In this document: positions 32,389 through 43,376 of the stretch, piece by piece
Layout: each line of letters begins with the position of its first letter
How positions within the stretch are numbered: position 1 is the stretch's first letter
Source: Amycolatopsis australiensis
GTDB lineage: Bacteria > Actinomycetota > Actinomycetes > Mycobacteriales > Pseudonocardiaceae
DNA length: 64,000 nt
Direction of reading: 5' to 3'
Assembly (NCBI RefSeq): GCF_900119165.1
Contig: NZ_FPJG01000006.1
Location: 1,860,001 to 1,924,000 of the forward strand
Program-made: the position numbers and the translations under genes
The notes under the pieces: model-generated
Told to the model about the DNA's origin: nothing
Databases searched by the model: none
The model's input: only the letters and a program-made list of their open reading frames with translations

Positions 32389-33915
32389 GTGGTGCGAGTC
32401 GAAGCCAACCGGCGGGATTTCCTCAGGTGGCTGGTCACCGCCGGCGCCGGGCTCGCCGCCGCCGGGGTCGCGCCGGCCGTCTTCGCGCAGGAGGCCGCCG
32501 CGGCCGGTAGCGACATCGTCGTGCTGCGCGGTGTCACCGTCGTCGACGGTACCGACGGCCCGGCCCGGCCGGGCTCCGCCGTCGTGCTCGTCGGGGACCG
32601 GATCGCCTGGGTCGGGCCGTCCGCCGAGGTGCCGCGCTGCGGGACCGCCCGGGTCGTCGACGGCCGCGGCCGTCACCTCGTGCCCGGCCTCTGGGACATG
32701 CACACCCACGGCCTCGACTACGAACAGCTGTGGCCGCCGCTGTTCCTCGCCAACGGCGTCACCGGCATCCGCGAGATGCAGGGCTACGCCGAAAACCGCG
32801 CCACCCGCGACAAGATCGCGCGCGGCGAGCTGCTCGGCCCGCGCGTCGTGCTGGCCAGCGCGATCATCGACGGCCCGGTGTCCCTGCTCGGCCCGCCGGC
32901 CGTCCAGGTGGCCGACGCCGGGCAGGCACGGGCGGCCGTCCGGACCGCCGCCGCCCAGGGCGCGGACTTCGTCAAGGTCTACTCCTACCTGCCCCTGGAG
33001 TGCTTCGCCGCGGTCGCCGACGAGTGCCGCCGCCACGGCCTGACCTTCGCCGGGCACTGGCCCTACCGGGTCCGCCAGCTCGACGCCGCCAAGGCCGGGC
33101 AGCGCAGCTTCGAGCACCTCTTCGGGCTGCCGATCGCCACGTCGAGCCGCCGCGACGAGTTCCTCGCCCGGCTCGACGCGACGCCGTTCGACCCGGACGC
33201 CAAACGCGCCTTCTTCAACCTCGCCCGCGAACTCGACCGGCAGGCCGCCCTGGCCTACGACCCGGCGACGGCGGAACGCCACTTCGCGGGGCTCAAGGCC
33301 CTCGGCAGCCGGCTGAGCCCGACGTTCGCGGTCAACCGGGTCATCTCACGGTCCGCCGACGCCTACGCGCACGACCCCCGGCTCAAGTACGTCTCCCCGG
33401 ACATCCGCGGCTTCTGGGCCGACCGGCTCCCGTTGTTCGCGCCGGACTCGCCGCGGAAGATCGCCCAGCAGGAGGCCTACTTCGAGGCGCAGCTTCGGCT
33501 CGTCGGGGAGGCGCACCGGGCCGGGGTCGGGCTCCTCGGCGGGACCGACTGCCTGAACCCGTACGTCTTCCCGGGCTTCAGCCTGCACGACGAGCTGGAC
33601 TTCCTGGTCGAGGCCGGGCTGAGCCCCCGGCAGGCGCTGCAGGCCGTCACCCGCGACGCGGCGCGGTTCCTCGGCCGGTCGGCGACGACGGGCACGATCA
33701 CCCCGGGCAAGGTCGCGGACCTGGTGCTGCTGGACGCCGACCCGCTCGCCGACATCCGCGCGGTCCGGCGGATCGACACCGTCGTCACCGCGGGCCGGGT
33801 GCTCGACCGCGGCACGCTGGACCGGATGCTCGCGGACGCCGAGACCGCGGCGAACCAGCCGGCGCCGCCGGGGAACGCCAGGTCAGTGCGGTTGCCGGTG
33901 CACGGCTGCTGCTGA
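32389..33915 (+). CDS. Exported metal-dependent amidohydrolase
   Basis: An amidohydrolase-superfamily enzyme of about 508 residues with a twin-arginine signal (NRRDFLRWLVTAGAGLAAAG), so it is probably folded with its metal in the cytoplasm and exported by Tat. Metal and catalytic residues lie in LWDMHTHG, TFAGHWPYR, FEHLFG and LLGGTDCLN, the imidazolonepropionase-like arrangement. Residues 40-85 and the last 60 (TGTITPGKVADLVLLDADPL) form the composite beta-sandwich. The start is GTG 32389 or 32392, with AAGGG 8 bases upstream of the first. The substrate is unknown. It is probably a single gene. Confidence 0.88.
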   Translation: MVRVEANRRDFLRWLVTAGAGLAAAGVAPAVFAQEAAAAGSDIVVLRGVTVVDGTDGPARPGSAVVLVGDRIAWVGPSAEVPRCGTARVVDGRGRHLVPGLWDMHTHGLDYEQLWPPLFLANGVTGIREMQGYAENRATRDKIARGELLGPRVVLASAIIDGPVSLLGPPAVQVADAGQARAAVRTAAAQGADFVKVYSYLPLECFAAVADECRRHGLTFAGHWPYRVRQLDAAKAGQRSFEHLFGLPIATSSRRDEFLARLDATPFDPDAKRAFFNLARELDRQAALAYDPATAERHFAGLKALGSRLSPTFAVNRVISRSADAYAHDPRLKYVSPDIRGFWADRLPLFAPDSPRKIAQQEAYFEAQLRLVGEAHRAGVGLLGGTDCLNPYVFPGFSLHDELDFLVEAGLSPRQALQAVTRDAARFLGRSATTGTITPGKVADLVLLDADPLADIRAVRRIDTVVTAGRVLDRGTLDRMLADAETAANQPAPPGNARSVRLPVHGCC

Positions 33916-33965
33916 GCGCCCGGTAATCTCGCCCGGTCGGACAGCGGGCTGAGTGGGGGTAGGGC

Positions 33966-36330
<2,365 letters not shown>

Positions 36331-36386
36331 TCAGGTCGGGATCGGGCAGGTAACACGGGCTTGCGGGTGTCCGACATGTGGAATCG

Positions 36387-37088
36387 ATGACTGATCGGCC
36401 GCGTTGGCGCTTCTTCGCGTGGTTCGCCGTGCTGGCCGCGGCGCACCTCGCGGTGCAAGGCTGGACGGACACCACCGCCGTCGGGCTGCCGGTCGGGTTC
36501 GCCGCGACGCTGGTCCTGGTCTTCGTCCGCCGGCTGCCGTGGTGGGTGACCGGGCAGGAACGGCCCGGCCGGGTCCGCCGCGTCCGGCCGCGACGGCGCT
36601 CAACGCTGGGGTGGCGGCTCCTGGCGAGGACCGTGACGGTCTGGGTGGCCGCCGCCTGCGCCGTGGGTGGCGAGGTCGCGGCCGTCGTCTTCGACGGCGG
36701 CTGGCTGCCGTGGCTCGTGCCGGTGCCGGGCGTGCTGGTCGTGCTGGCCGCGGTCGGGTGGCGATCGGACGTCGCGGCGGTCGCGCGCTGCCTGACCAGC
36801 GACGTCTGGACGCCGATCCCGGCCGCGGCGTTCGACGTGCGCCCCGGCGAGCCGGTCGACGGCTGGGCCGTGCTGCCGAACGACGTCCGGATCCGGTTCC
36901 ACCTGCCCGTCACCCCGCCGGACGTCGCCGCCGAGCTGGCGGGCCGTCGCCGGCTCTGGCTGGCCGGGTGGCCGTCGGAGCAGCTCGTCGTGGGCCTCCC
37001 GGACGGGGACAGCTACGCCGTCGGCGCCGTCGGGCACCGGCGCGGTGGGGGTAAAAACACGGTTACCGGCGGGGCCGGCCGCCGGTAG
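36387..37088 (+). CDS. Membrane protein of unknown function
   Basis: A 233-residue protein with three to four hydrophobic segments: AWFAVLAAAHLAVQGW, AVGLPVGFAATLVLVFV, then after a very basic loop (RRVRPRRRSTLGWR) VWVAAACAVGGEVAAVVF and LVPVPGVLVVLAAVGW. A soluble C-terminal domain of about 100 residues follows, rich in Asp and Val (FDVRPGEPVDGWAVLPNDV). No family is recognised. ATG 36387 is preferred over 36378. Its stop codon overlaps the -10 element of the next gene. Confidence 0.72.
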   Translation: MTDRPRWRFFAWFAVLAAAHLAVQGWTDTTAVGLPVGFAATLVLVFVRRLPWWVTGQERPGRVRRVRPRRRSTLGWRLLARTVTVWVAAACAVGGEVAAVVFDGGWLPWLVPVPGVLVVLAAVGWRSDVAAVARCLTSDVWTPIPAAAFDVRPGEPVDGWAVLPNDVRIRFHLPVTPPDVAAELAGRRRLWLAGWPSEQLVVGLPDGDSYAVGAVGHRRGGGKNTVTGGAGRR

Positions 37089-37091
37089 CGT
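37086..37091 (+). promoter_or_regulatory. -10 element inside the upstream gene's stop
   Basis: TAGCGT begins with the stop codon of the preceding gene (TAG, 37086-37088) and lies 7 bases before the ATG at 37099, a good leaderless promoter arrangement. Confidence 0.5.
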
Positions 37092-37098
37092 GCCCGCC

Positions 37099-37416
37099 AT
37101 GGCCACTGTGCAGCAAAGTTTCCCGGCGCCGCCCGAGGCGCTGTGGAACGCGCTCCCCGCCGGGGTCGCGGCGATCGGCGGGCAGGGCCCGTTCTACGAC
37201 GGGCAGCGGGGGTTCGTCTCGTTCCGGACCGGGATGAGCCTGCTCAGCTGGGGGCAGGAGATCACCGCGACCGTGGTGCCGTCCGCCGGTGGCTCGACGC
37301 TCACGGTCCTGACGAACCTGAAGTTCGGCCTGTTCGACTGGGGCGAGGGCAAGCGCATCGCCACCCGGTTCGCCGCCGCCGTCGCCTACGCGGCCGGCAC
37401 CGCCGCCCTGACCTGA
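37099..37416 (+). CDS. Small SRPBCC-like protein
   Basis: A 105-residue soluble protein beginning MATVQQSFPAPPEALWNALP, a pattern seen at the start of SRPBCC/START-like ligand-binding domains (hydrophobic strand followed by a helix with PxALW). It continues as alternating strands and ends in a helix (KRIATRFAAAVAYAAGTAAL). It is shorter than a normal SRPBCC domain of about 140 residues, so the assignment is tentative. It is transcribed from a likely leaderless promoter and closed by a strong bidirectional hairpin. Confidence 0.75.
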   Translation: MATVQQSFPAPPEALWNALPAGVAAIGGQGPFYDGQRGFVSFRTGMSLLSWGQEITATVVPSAGGSTLTVLTNLKFGLFDWGEGKRIATRFAAAVAYAAGTAALT

Positions 37417-37457
37417 GGGCCCCGCTCACCACCGCACTGGGGGTGTGAGCGGGGCCC
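37417..37457. terminator. Bidirectional hairpin terminator
   Basis: GGGCCCCGCTCAC (37417-37429) and GTGAGCGGGGCCC (37445-37457) pair perfectly over 13 bases with a 15-base loop. It starts at the base after the stop of the + strand gene and ends 7 bases before the stop of the - strand serine hydrolase gene. Confidence 0.85.
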
Positions 37458-37463
37458 GGCCGG

Positions 37464-38804
37464 TCAGCGCCAGCTCTCGACGCCGCCCGGCACCGGCGCG
37501 GCCGGGTCGTACGGCGTGCGGGTGAAGATGAACGTCGCGAGGTCGAGGTGCGTGGCGACGCCGTCGGCGTCGCGGCCCACCTGGAGCGTCTCGCCGGAGT
37601 AGTAGCCGTCGAGGCCGACGTAGGTGTCGCGGCCGGTGGCGCGGAACCGTGAGCTGCGCCCGGCGCCCTCGACCGGCGCCAGCAGGAGCAGCCCGTCGCC
37701 CTGGACGCGCAGGTGGTAGGGCGTCGGGCCCCAGTGCCAGAGCCCGGTGAGCGCCAGCAGCGCGGGGTCGACGGGCGTCGGCTCCCACTCGGCGGGCAGG
37801 CGCGGCTCCAGCTCGTCGGTCATGGTGATCAGGTCGAGGCAGAGCTGGGTGATGCCGACGCCGGACGTCGAGTTGGCGAGCACGAGCGCCCCGGTCTGGG
37901 CGGCCGGGTCGACCAGCGTCACGGCGAGGAAACCGGGCATGGAGCCGGTGTGCCCGGCCAGCCGCCGTCCCCGGTAGCGCACGAGCATCAGGCCGAGGCC
38001 GAACCCGGTCGTCCAGACGTCGGTGTCGTCGACGGTGACCATGGTCCGCATCTGCTCGATGGTCTCCGGGGCGAGCACGCCGCCGCCGTGGCCGCCGAGG
38101 AACGCCGTCCAGCGGCCGAGGTCGGTGGCGGTCGACCACAGCTGCCCGGCCGGGGCCATCGCGCCGGCGTCGGGGCTCGGCTCCGGCAGCAGGACGTCGG
38201 CGAAGGGGTGCACGGCGAAGCCCTCGGCGTGCGCGCCGACCGGGTGCGGGGTGGTGCGGGTCATCCCGAGCGGGCCGAGGATCTCCTCTTCGAGCACCGA
38301 CAGCCAGCCCTTGCCGCGGTGGCGCGAGACGAGCTCGCCGAGGACGCCGTAGCCGACGTTCGAGTAGTGGAACTTCGCGCCCGGCCGGTGCTTGGTGGCG
38401 CCCTCGGCGAGGCTGCCGACGAGCGCGTCCCAGTCGGCGCCCGGCGTGCGCTCCCACCAGAGGCCGGGCGACTCGGAGGTCAGGCCGGAGGTGTGGGACA
38501 GCAGCTGGGCGACGGTCGCGGTGCCGAACGACGTACCCGGAACGTGCTTTTCGAGCGGGTCGTTGAGGTCGAGCAGCCCTTCGTCGCGCAGCCGCATGAC
38601 GGCGGTGGCGACGAGCGTCTTGGTGATCGAGCCCAGCCGGTACTGGGTGTCGGTCCCCGGCCGGTCGCCGCCGACGCGTCCCCGGCTCCCGGACCAGGCG
38701 ATCTCCCCGTCCCGCACGACGGCGGCGACGAGCGACGGCGCCCGGCAGGTGGCCTGCTCGTGGGCGATCCGGCGGAGCAGGGCGTGTTCGGTCGAGGCAA
38801 GCAT
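37464..38804 (-). CDS. Serine hydrolase, class C beta-lactamase-like
   Basis: A 446-residue protein of the beta-lactamase/DD-peptidase/esterase (serine hydrolase) superfamily. The active-site motifs are S59-I-T-K62 (GSITKTL), the Tyr motif YSNVGYG near residue 151, and HTG in RLAGHTGSMPG. There is no signal peptide, so it is probably cytoplasmic, unlike secreted AmpC. The last 120 residues form a separate beta-rich domain (PYHLRVQGDGLLLLAPVEGA), common in esterase-like members. CAGAAT six bases before the ATG may be a leaderless -10. Substrate unknown. Confidence 0.9.
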   Translation of the reverse strand: MLASTEHALLRRIAHEQATCRAPSLVAAVVRDGEIAWSGSRGRVGGDRPGTDTQYRLGSITKTLVATAVMRLRDEGLLDLNDPLEKHVPGTSFGTATVAQLLSHTSGLTSESPGLWWERTPGADWDALVGSLAEGATKHRPGAKFHYSNVGYGVLGELVSRHRGKGWLSVLEEEILGPLGMTRTTPHPVGAHAEGFAVHPFADVLLPEPSPDAGAMAPAGQLWSTATDLGRWTAFLGGHGGGVLAPETIEQMRTMVTVDDTDVWTTGFGLGLMLVRYRGRRLAGHTGSMPGFLAVTLVDPAAQTGALVLANSTSGVGITQLCLDLITMTDELEPRLPAEWEPTPVDPALLALTGLWHWGPTPYHLRVQGDGLLLLAPVEGAGRSSRFRATGRDTYVGLDGYYSGETLQVGRDADGVATHLDLATFIFTRTPYDPAAPVPGGVESWR

Positions 38805-38849
38805 GCAGGCATTCTGCCGCGCGATGGCGGACGCAGCAGGTCCCGGGGC

Positions 38850-39470
38850 TCAGCCGAGCAGGTTCCTCGCCATGGCCGTCGTGACCGCGGCCGTGCGGTC
38901 GGAGACGCCGAGCTTGGCGAACACCCGCAGCAGGTGGGTCTTCACCGTCGCCTCGCTGATGTGCAGTGCGCGGCCGATGTCGGCGTTCGTGCCGCCCTTC
39001 GCGACCAGCCGCAGCACCTCGACCTCGCGGGCCGACAGCGGCTGCGGTTCCGGGTTGCGGACCCGGTTGACCAGCTTCCCGGCCACCGACGGCGCCAGCA
39101 CCGTCTCGCCGCGGGCCGCCGCGCGGATCGCGTTCGCCAGCTCCGCGCGGGACGCGTCCTTCAGCAGGTAGCCCGACGCGCCCGCCTCCACCGCGCGCAG
39201 GATGTCGGCGTCCGTTTCGTACGTCGTGAGCACCACGATCCGCCGCGCCGGCTGCGCGCGCAGGATCCGTCTCGTCGCGCCGACGCCGTCGAGGCCCGGC
39301 ATCCGCAGGTCCATCAGCACGACGTCCGGCCGCGCGACGCGGTCTAGCGCGACGGCTTCGTCGCCCGAGCCCGCTTCACCGACCACCGTCAGGTCGGGCT
39401 CGGCTTCGAGCATGCCGCGCAGGCCCTCGCGGACGACCGGGTGGTCGTCGACGAGCATGATGCGGATCAA
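38850..39470 (-). CDS. NarL/LuxR-type response regulator
   Basis: A 206-residue response regulator. The receiver domain has phosphoacceptor D54 in VVLMDLRMPG, T79 in VVLTTYETD and K104 in YLLKDAS. The C-terminal LuxR helix-turn-helix is LSAREVEVLRLVAKGGTNAD to SEATVKTHLLRVFAKLGV. The start is taken as TTG 39470, which overlaps the kinase stop as TTGA; ATG 39458 would remove the first receiver strand. It is the last gene of an ABC/permease/kinase/regulator unit with four-base overlaps throughout. Confidence 0.92.
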   Translation of the reverse strand: MIRIMLVDDHPVVREGLRGMLEAEPDLTVVGEAGSGDEAVALDRVARPDVVLMDLRMPGLDGVGATRRILRAQPARRIVVLTTYETDADILRAVEAGASGYLLKDASRAELANAIRAAARGETVLAPSVAGKLVNRVRNPEPQPLSAREVEVLRLVAKGGTNADIGRALHISEATVKTHLLRVFAKLGVSDRTAAVTTAMARNLLG

Positions 39471-40624
39471 GCCGGCACCTCCAGGGTGAGTTCGGTGCCG
39501 CTGCGGCCGCTCCGGACGCTCAGTCTGCCACCCACCTGCTCGGCGCGGGACCGCATGCCGCGCAGGCCGAACCCGTCGGCCCGGTCCGGGTCGAAGCCGG
39601 CGCCGTCGTCGCGGACGGACAGCCGGACCGCGTCGTCCACAACGGACAGCCGCACCGACACCGACGACGCGGCCGCGTGCCGCCGGACGTTCGCCAGTGC
39701 CTCCTGCGCCCCGCGCAGCAGCACCACTTCGCTCGCCATCGCGAGCGCGGGCAGTGAACCGCCCACTTCGTACCGGACCGCGAGGCCGGTCTCGTCGGCG
39801 AGCCGGTCGGCCTGGCGGCGGACGGCGTCGACGAGCGATCCCGCGGTCAGGTCGGCCGGGGCCAGCGCGGCGACCATCGCGCGCGCCTCGGTGAGGTTGT
39901 CGCGCGCGGTACGGGCGGCCAGCCCGGCGTGCCGCCGCGCCGCGGCCGGGTCGCTGTCCACTTCGGACTCGATGGCCTGCGCCAGCGTGACGATGCTGGT
40001 GAACCCCTGCGCGAGCGTGTCGTGGATCTCGCGCGCGAGCCGCTCGCGCTCGGCCGCGGTGCCCGCCTCCCTGGACAGCCGCGCGACCTCGGCCTGGCTG
40101 GCCTCCAGCTCGGCGATCAGGCCGGCCCGCGCCCGGCTCTCGTCGATGACGTGCATGATGAACTTGCCCGCCAGGATGCCGAACACGACGAGGATCGCCG
40201 TCATCGGCAGCAGGATGTGCAGCGTCGGGCCGGTGAACCCGTTGGTGACCGCCGACGAGAGCGGGCTCAGCAGGATCGCCACCGTGGTGCACACCGCGGC
40301 CGGGCGGAACTCGAGCGTCGAGAACAGCAGCGGGCACACCATGAAGAGGATGAAGCTGGCCGCCGTGTTGGCGAACACCGCGACGGCGACCAGTGCCAGC
40401 ACCACCACCGCGAGCGCCCACCGCTGCCGGACGTGCCCGTCGTCGCGCACGATCCGCCGGCCCCAGCCCAGGTAGGCCAGCGCGAGCGCGGTCAGCGCCC
40501 CGGCCGCGACGCCGGCGCGCAGCGGGTCGGGCTCGTCCAGCAGCACCAGCGTGGTCGTGGCCAGGTAGGCCACGGCGAAGAGGATCTCCCAGAGCCAGTT
40601 GAACCGGTCCCAGGCGTCGCTCAC
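39467..40624 (-). CDS. NarL-system sensor histidine kinase
   Basis: A 385-residue membrane kinase with about five to six N-terminal helices and almost no extracytoplasmic domain, so it probably senses in the membrane or through the linked transporter. The HisKA_3 phosphoacceptor is H201 in LAREIHDTLAQGFTS. The ATPase domain has the N-box AQEALANVRRHA, DDGAGFDPDRADGFGLRGM and SGTELTLEV. GTG 40624 overlaps the permease stop by 4 bases (GTGA). Intramembrane-sensing kinases beside ABC transporters are typical of cell-envelope stress systems. Confidence 0.93.
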   Translation of the reverse strand: MSDAWDRFNWLWEILFAVAYLATTTLVLLDEPDPLRAGVAAGALTALALAYLGWGRRIVRDDGHVRQRWALAVVVLALVAVAVFANTAASFILFMVCPLLFSTLEFRPAAVCTTVAILLSPLSSAVTNGFTGPTLHILLPMTAILVVFGILAGKFIMHVIDESRARAGLIAELEASQAEVARLSREAGTAAERERLAREIHDTLAQGFTSIVTLAQAIESEVDSDPAAARRHAGLAARTARDNLTEARAMVAALAPADLTAGSLVDAVRRQADRLADETGLAVRYEVGGSLPALAMASEVVLLRGAQEALANVRRHAAASSVSVRLSVVDDAVRLSVRDDGAGFDPDRADGFGLRGMRSRAEQVGGRLSVRSGRSGTELTLEVPA

Positions 40625-41439
40625 TTCGCGTCGGTCCACCGGAACGTCAGCCGCGCGAGCACCGCGCCCGCCACGCACCAGATCCCCAGCACCAGCGCCA
40701 CCCGCGGAAGTTCCCATGCCCCGGCCATCTCCATCCTCACGGCGCCGTCCGGCAGGAACACCGACCGGAACCCCTGGCAGATCCACTTCAGCGGGAAGAA
40801 CGACGCGACGTCCACCATAACTTTCGGCAGGTTCGTGATGGGGGAGACGAACACGCCGGAGATGAACTGCAGCACCAGGTACAGCATCTGGACGATGGCC
40901 ACGGCGCCGTTCGTCGACTTCGCCAGCGAGCTGACCGCGATGCCGAGCAGCGTGCACGAGACGATCCCGAGCGTGAACACCCACAGCAGCGTCAGCCACT
41001 TCGCCGGGTCGCTCGGCAGCTTCAGCCCGAACAGCAGCACGGCGACCGCGGCCATCAGCACGGTCTGCGCGAGGCTGGACACGGCGACCAGGACCATCTT
41101 CCCGACGAAGTACGACGCGGGCGGCATCGGCGTGCCGCGGAGGCGTTTGAGCGCCCCGGTCTCCCGGTCGCCCGCCACGCCGGTGGCGATGCTGTTGAAC
41201 GACGTCGAGACGATGCCGGAGCCGATCATCCCGGCCGCCAGCAGCTGCCCGGACGTGACGCCGGCCAGCGCCGTCGGACCGTCCAGGATGGACCCGAGCA
41301 GGATCATCAGGACCGCGGGCAGCGAGAAGGTGAAGACCACCTGTTCCTTGTGGCGGAAGAACTGCCGCAGCTCGGCGCCACCGCGGGCGAGCCCGAGCGC
41401 CGGCGGGCCAGGGAGGGCCACGGGTGCCGCAGTGGTCAT
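40621..41439 (-). CDS. ABC-2-type permease
   Basis: A 272-residue ABC-2 permease with six predicted helices, the partner of the ATPase encoded just upstream (4-base overlap). Typical stretches are RHKEQVVFTFSLPAVLMILL, the cytoplasmic EXXXXLKRLRGTPMP-like region (DRETGALKRLRGTPMPP) and VLQFISGVFVSPITNLP. The pair resembles daunorubicin-type DrrAB exporters, so export of a drug or lipid is likely. Substrate unknown. Confidence 0.92.
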   Translation of the reverse strand: MTTAAPVALPGPPALGLARGGAELRQFFRHKEQVVFTFSLPAVLMILLGSILDGPTALAGVTSGQLLAAGMIGSGIVSTSFNSIATGVAGDRETGALKRLRGTPMPPASYFVGKMVLVAVSSLAQTVLMAAVAVLLFGLKLPSDPAKWLTLLWVFTLGIVSCTLLGIAVSSLAKSTNGAVAIVQMLYLVLQFISGVFVSPITNLPKVMVDVASFFPLKWICQGFRSVFLPDGAVRMEMAGAWELPRVALVLGIWCVAGAVLARLTFRWTDAK

Positions 41440-42275
41440 GCCTTGTCTCCGATCAGGTCCAGGTAGACGTCCTCCAGGCTCGGCCGGGTCACCGTGAGCC
41501 CGCCCAGCTCCCGGCCACCGGCGGACAGCTCGTTGACGAGCTTGGTCGGGTAGGCCGTGCGTTCGACGTGCTCGCCGCGTTCGTCGGACCAGCGGACGGT
41601 GGCTTCGGCGGCGGCCCGGCCGCCGAGGTTCCGCGGCGTGTCCTGCGCGACGATCTCGCCGCGCGCGATCACCGCGACGCGGTCGGCGAGCGCTTCGGCC
41701 TCGTCGAGGTAGTGGGTGGTCAGCAGGATCGTGGTGCCTTCGGCGGCGAGGTCGCTGATGAGGGTCCAGAACTGCCGCCGCGCCTCGGGGTCGAAGCCGG
41801 TGGTCGGCTCGTCGAGGAAGAGCAGTTCGGGCCGGCCGATGATGCCGAGCGCGACGTCGACACGGCGGCGCTGGCCGCCGGAAAGCGACTTGACCCGCGC
41901 CCTGGCCTTCTCGGTGAGCCCGACCTTCTCGATGACTTCGTCGGGGTCGCGCGGGTCGGGGTAGTAGTTAGCGAAGTGCCGGACGGTCTCGGCGACGCTC
42001 AGCTCGGCGGCGTCGTTGGCGGTCTGCAGGACGATCCCGATGCGGGACCGCCAGGCGCGCCCGGCCTTCCCCGGGTCCGCCCCGAGCACGGTGACCTCAC
42101 CGGACGTGCGCTGCCGGTGTCCTTCGAGGATCTCGACGGTGGTGGTCTTGCCGGCGCCGTTCGGGCCGAGCAGGGAGAACACTTCGCCCGGCGCGATGTC
42201 CAGGTCCAGCCCGGCCACCGCGAGGTGGCCGGGGTACTGCTTGCGCAGGCCGCGCACGCTCACTGCTGTGGTCAT
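41436..42275 (-). CDS. ABC transporter ATPase, DrrA-like
   Basis: A 279-residue ATP-binding subunit. Walker A is GPNGAGKTT, the signature SLSGGQRRRVDVALG, Walker B ELLFLDEPTTGFD, and the switch histidine is in LLTTHYLDEAEAL. The C-terminal region after residue 215 is the short regulatory tail seen in DrrA-type ATPases. It is the first gene of the four-gene unit with permease, kinase and response regulator, all overlapping by 4 bases. No strong operator is visible upstream. Confidence 0.94.
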   Translation of the reverse strand: MTTAVSVRGLRKQYPGHLAVAGLDLDIAPGEVFSLLGPNGAGKTTTVEILEGHRQRTSGEVTVLGADPGKAGRAWRSRIGIVLQTANDAAELSVAETVRHFANYYPDPRDPDEVIEKVGLTEKARARVKSLSGGQRRRVDVALGIIGRPELLFLDEPTTGFDPEARRQFWTLISDLAAEGTTILLTTHYLDEAEALADRVAVIARGEIVAQDTPRNLGGRAAAEATVRWSDERGEHVERTAYPTKLVNELSAGGRELGGLTVTRPSLEDVYLDLIGDKA

Positions 42276-42456
42276 GGCTCCAGCCTGGCCGTCCGGGAGA
42301 CCGAACGGGAGCGACGCTCAGCTGAATCCCGGTGTCCACCGTTCGATGGACAGGCGCGGCCGTGGTTTCCCGTGGAACCACGAAAACGGTGTCATACAAG
42401 CGAAAACCTGAACATCGGGCGGCGCGGAACCGCCGCGCGGGTGAACCGGAGCTGTT

Positions 42457-42484
42457 GACAGACTGTCTAATATGACAGAATGTC
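42457..42484. promoter_or_regulatory. Double palindrome over a leaderless promoter
   Basis: GACAGACTGTC (42457-42467) and GACAGAATGTC (42474-42484) are two perfect palindromic sites whose centres are 17 bases apart. They flank and overlap TAATAT (42468-42473), a near-consensus -10 six bases before the ATG at 42480. The second site covers the start codon. Repression by the TetR encoded second in the operon is the simplest reading. Confidence 0.65.
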
Positions 42485-43376
42485 TCACAAGTGGGTCACC
42501 GCCACCGACGGCGTCCGGCTCTCCGTCACCGTCGAAGGCCGCGATGAGGGACCGACGGTCGTGCTCGTGCACGGCTACCCCGACAACAGCTCGATGTGGG
42601 CCGGGGTAGCCGCCGAGCTGGCCGCGAAACACCGCGTCGTCACCTACGACGTCCGCGGCGCGGGACGGTCGGGCAAGCCGCCGGGACGCGCGTCCTACCG
42701 GCTGGACCAGCTGGCCGACGACCTGCGGGCGGTCGTCGACGAGGTGCGCCCGGAGGGCAAGGTCCACCTCGTCGCCCACGACTGGGGATCGATCCAGGCC
42801 TGGCACGCCGTGACCGGCGACGGCCTGCGCGGCCGGATCGCCTCCTACACGTCGATCTCCGGCCCGAGTCTCGACCACGCCGGCGCGTGGTTCCGCGCGC
42901 AGCTGCGCCACCCGACGCCGCGACGGCTCAAGAACGCGCTGAGCCAGTTCCTGCACTCGTGGTACATCCTCGCGTTCCAGGTGCCGCTGATCCCGGATCT
43001 GCTGTGGCGCACCGGCCTGATGGGCAAGCAGATCCAGCGGATGGAACCGGACGCGGCGCCGCCGGAGCGTTCCGACGGCCTGTACGGGCTCCAGCTCTAC
43101 CGCGCGAACATGTTCACCCGGCTCTCGCGCCCCGCGCCCCGCCCGGCGGACGTCCCGGTGCAGGTGCTGGCCCCGGCAGGCGACGCCTACGTCACCGCCC
43201 CGCTGCAGACGGAGATCGCCCGCTGGGTGCCGGACCTGCGGATCCGCCGGATCGCCGGGACGCACTGGGTGACCCGCGCCCGCCCGGCGGTCGTGGCCCA
43301 GGCGGCCGCGGAGCTGATCGAGTACGCCGAAACCGGCGTCGAGAGCGAAGCGCTGCGCGCCGGCCGGCCGTCGTGA
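42480..43376 (+). CDS. Alpha/beta hydrolase, epoxide hydrolase-like
   Basis: A 298-residue alpha/beta hydrolase. The oxyanion motif is VLVHGYPDNS (28-37), and the nucleophile elbow VAHDWGS places Asp101 as nucleophile, as in epoxide hydrolases and haloalkane dehalogenases; a short-chain dehydrogenase is excluded. The catalytic His is probably in IAGTHWVTRARP near the C-terminus. A helical cap of about 90 residues separates the two parts. It is co-transcribed with a TetR regulator (4-base overlap), and two palindromes overlap its promoter, so it is probably induced by its substrate. Confidence 0.9.
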   Translation: MSHKWVTATDGVRLSVTVEGRDEGPTVVLVHGYPDNSSMWAGVAAELAAKHRVVTYDVRGAGRSGKPPGRASYRLDQLADDLRAVVDEVRPEGKVHLVAHDWGSIQAWHAVTGDGLRGRIASYTSISGPSLDHAGAWFRAQLRHPTPRRLKNALSQFLHSWYILAFQVPLIPDLLWRTGLMGKQIQRMEPDAAPPERSDGLYGLQLYRANMFTRLSRPAPRPADVPVQVLAPAGDAYVTAPLQTEIARWVPDLRIRRIAGTHWVTRARPAVVAQAAAELIEYAETGVESEALRAGRPS

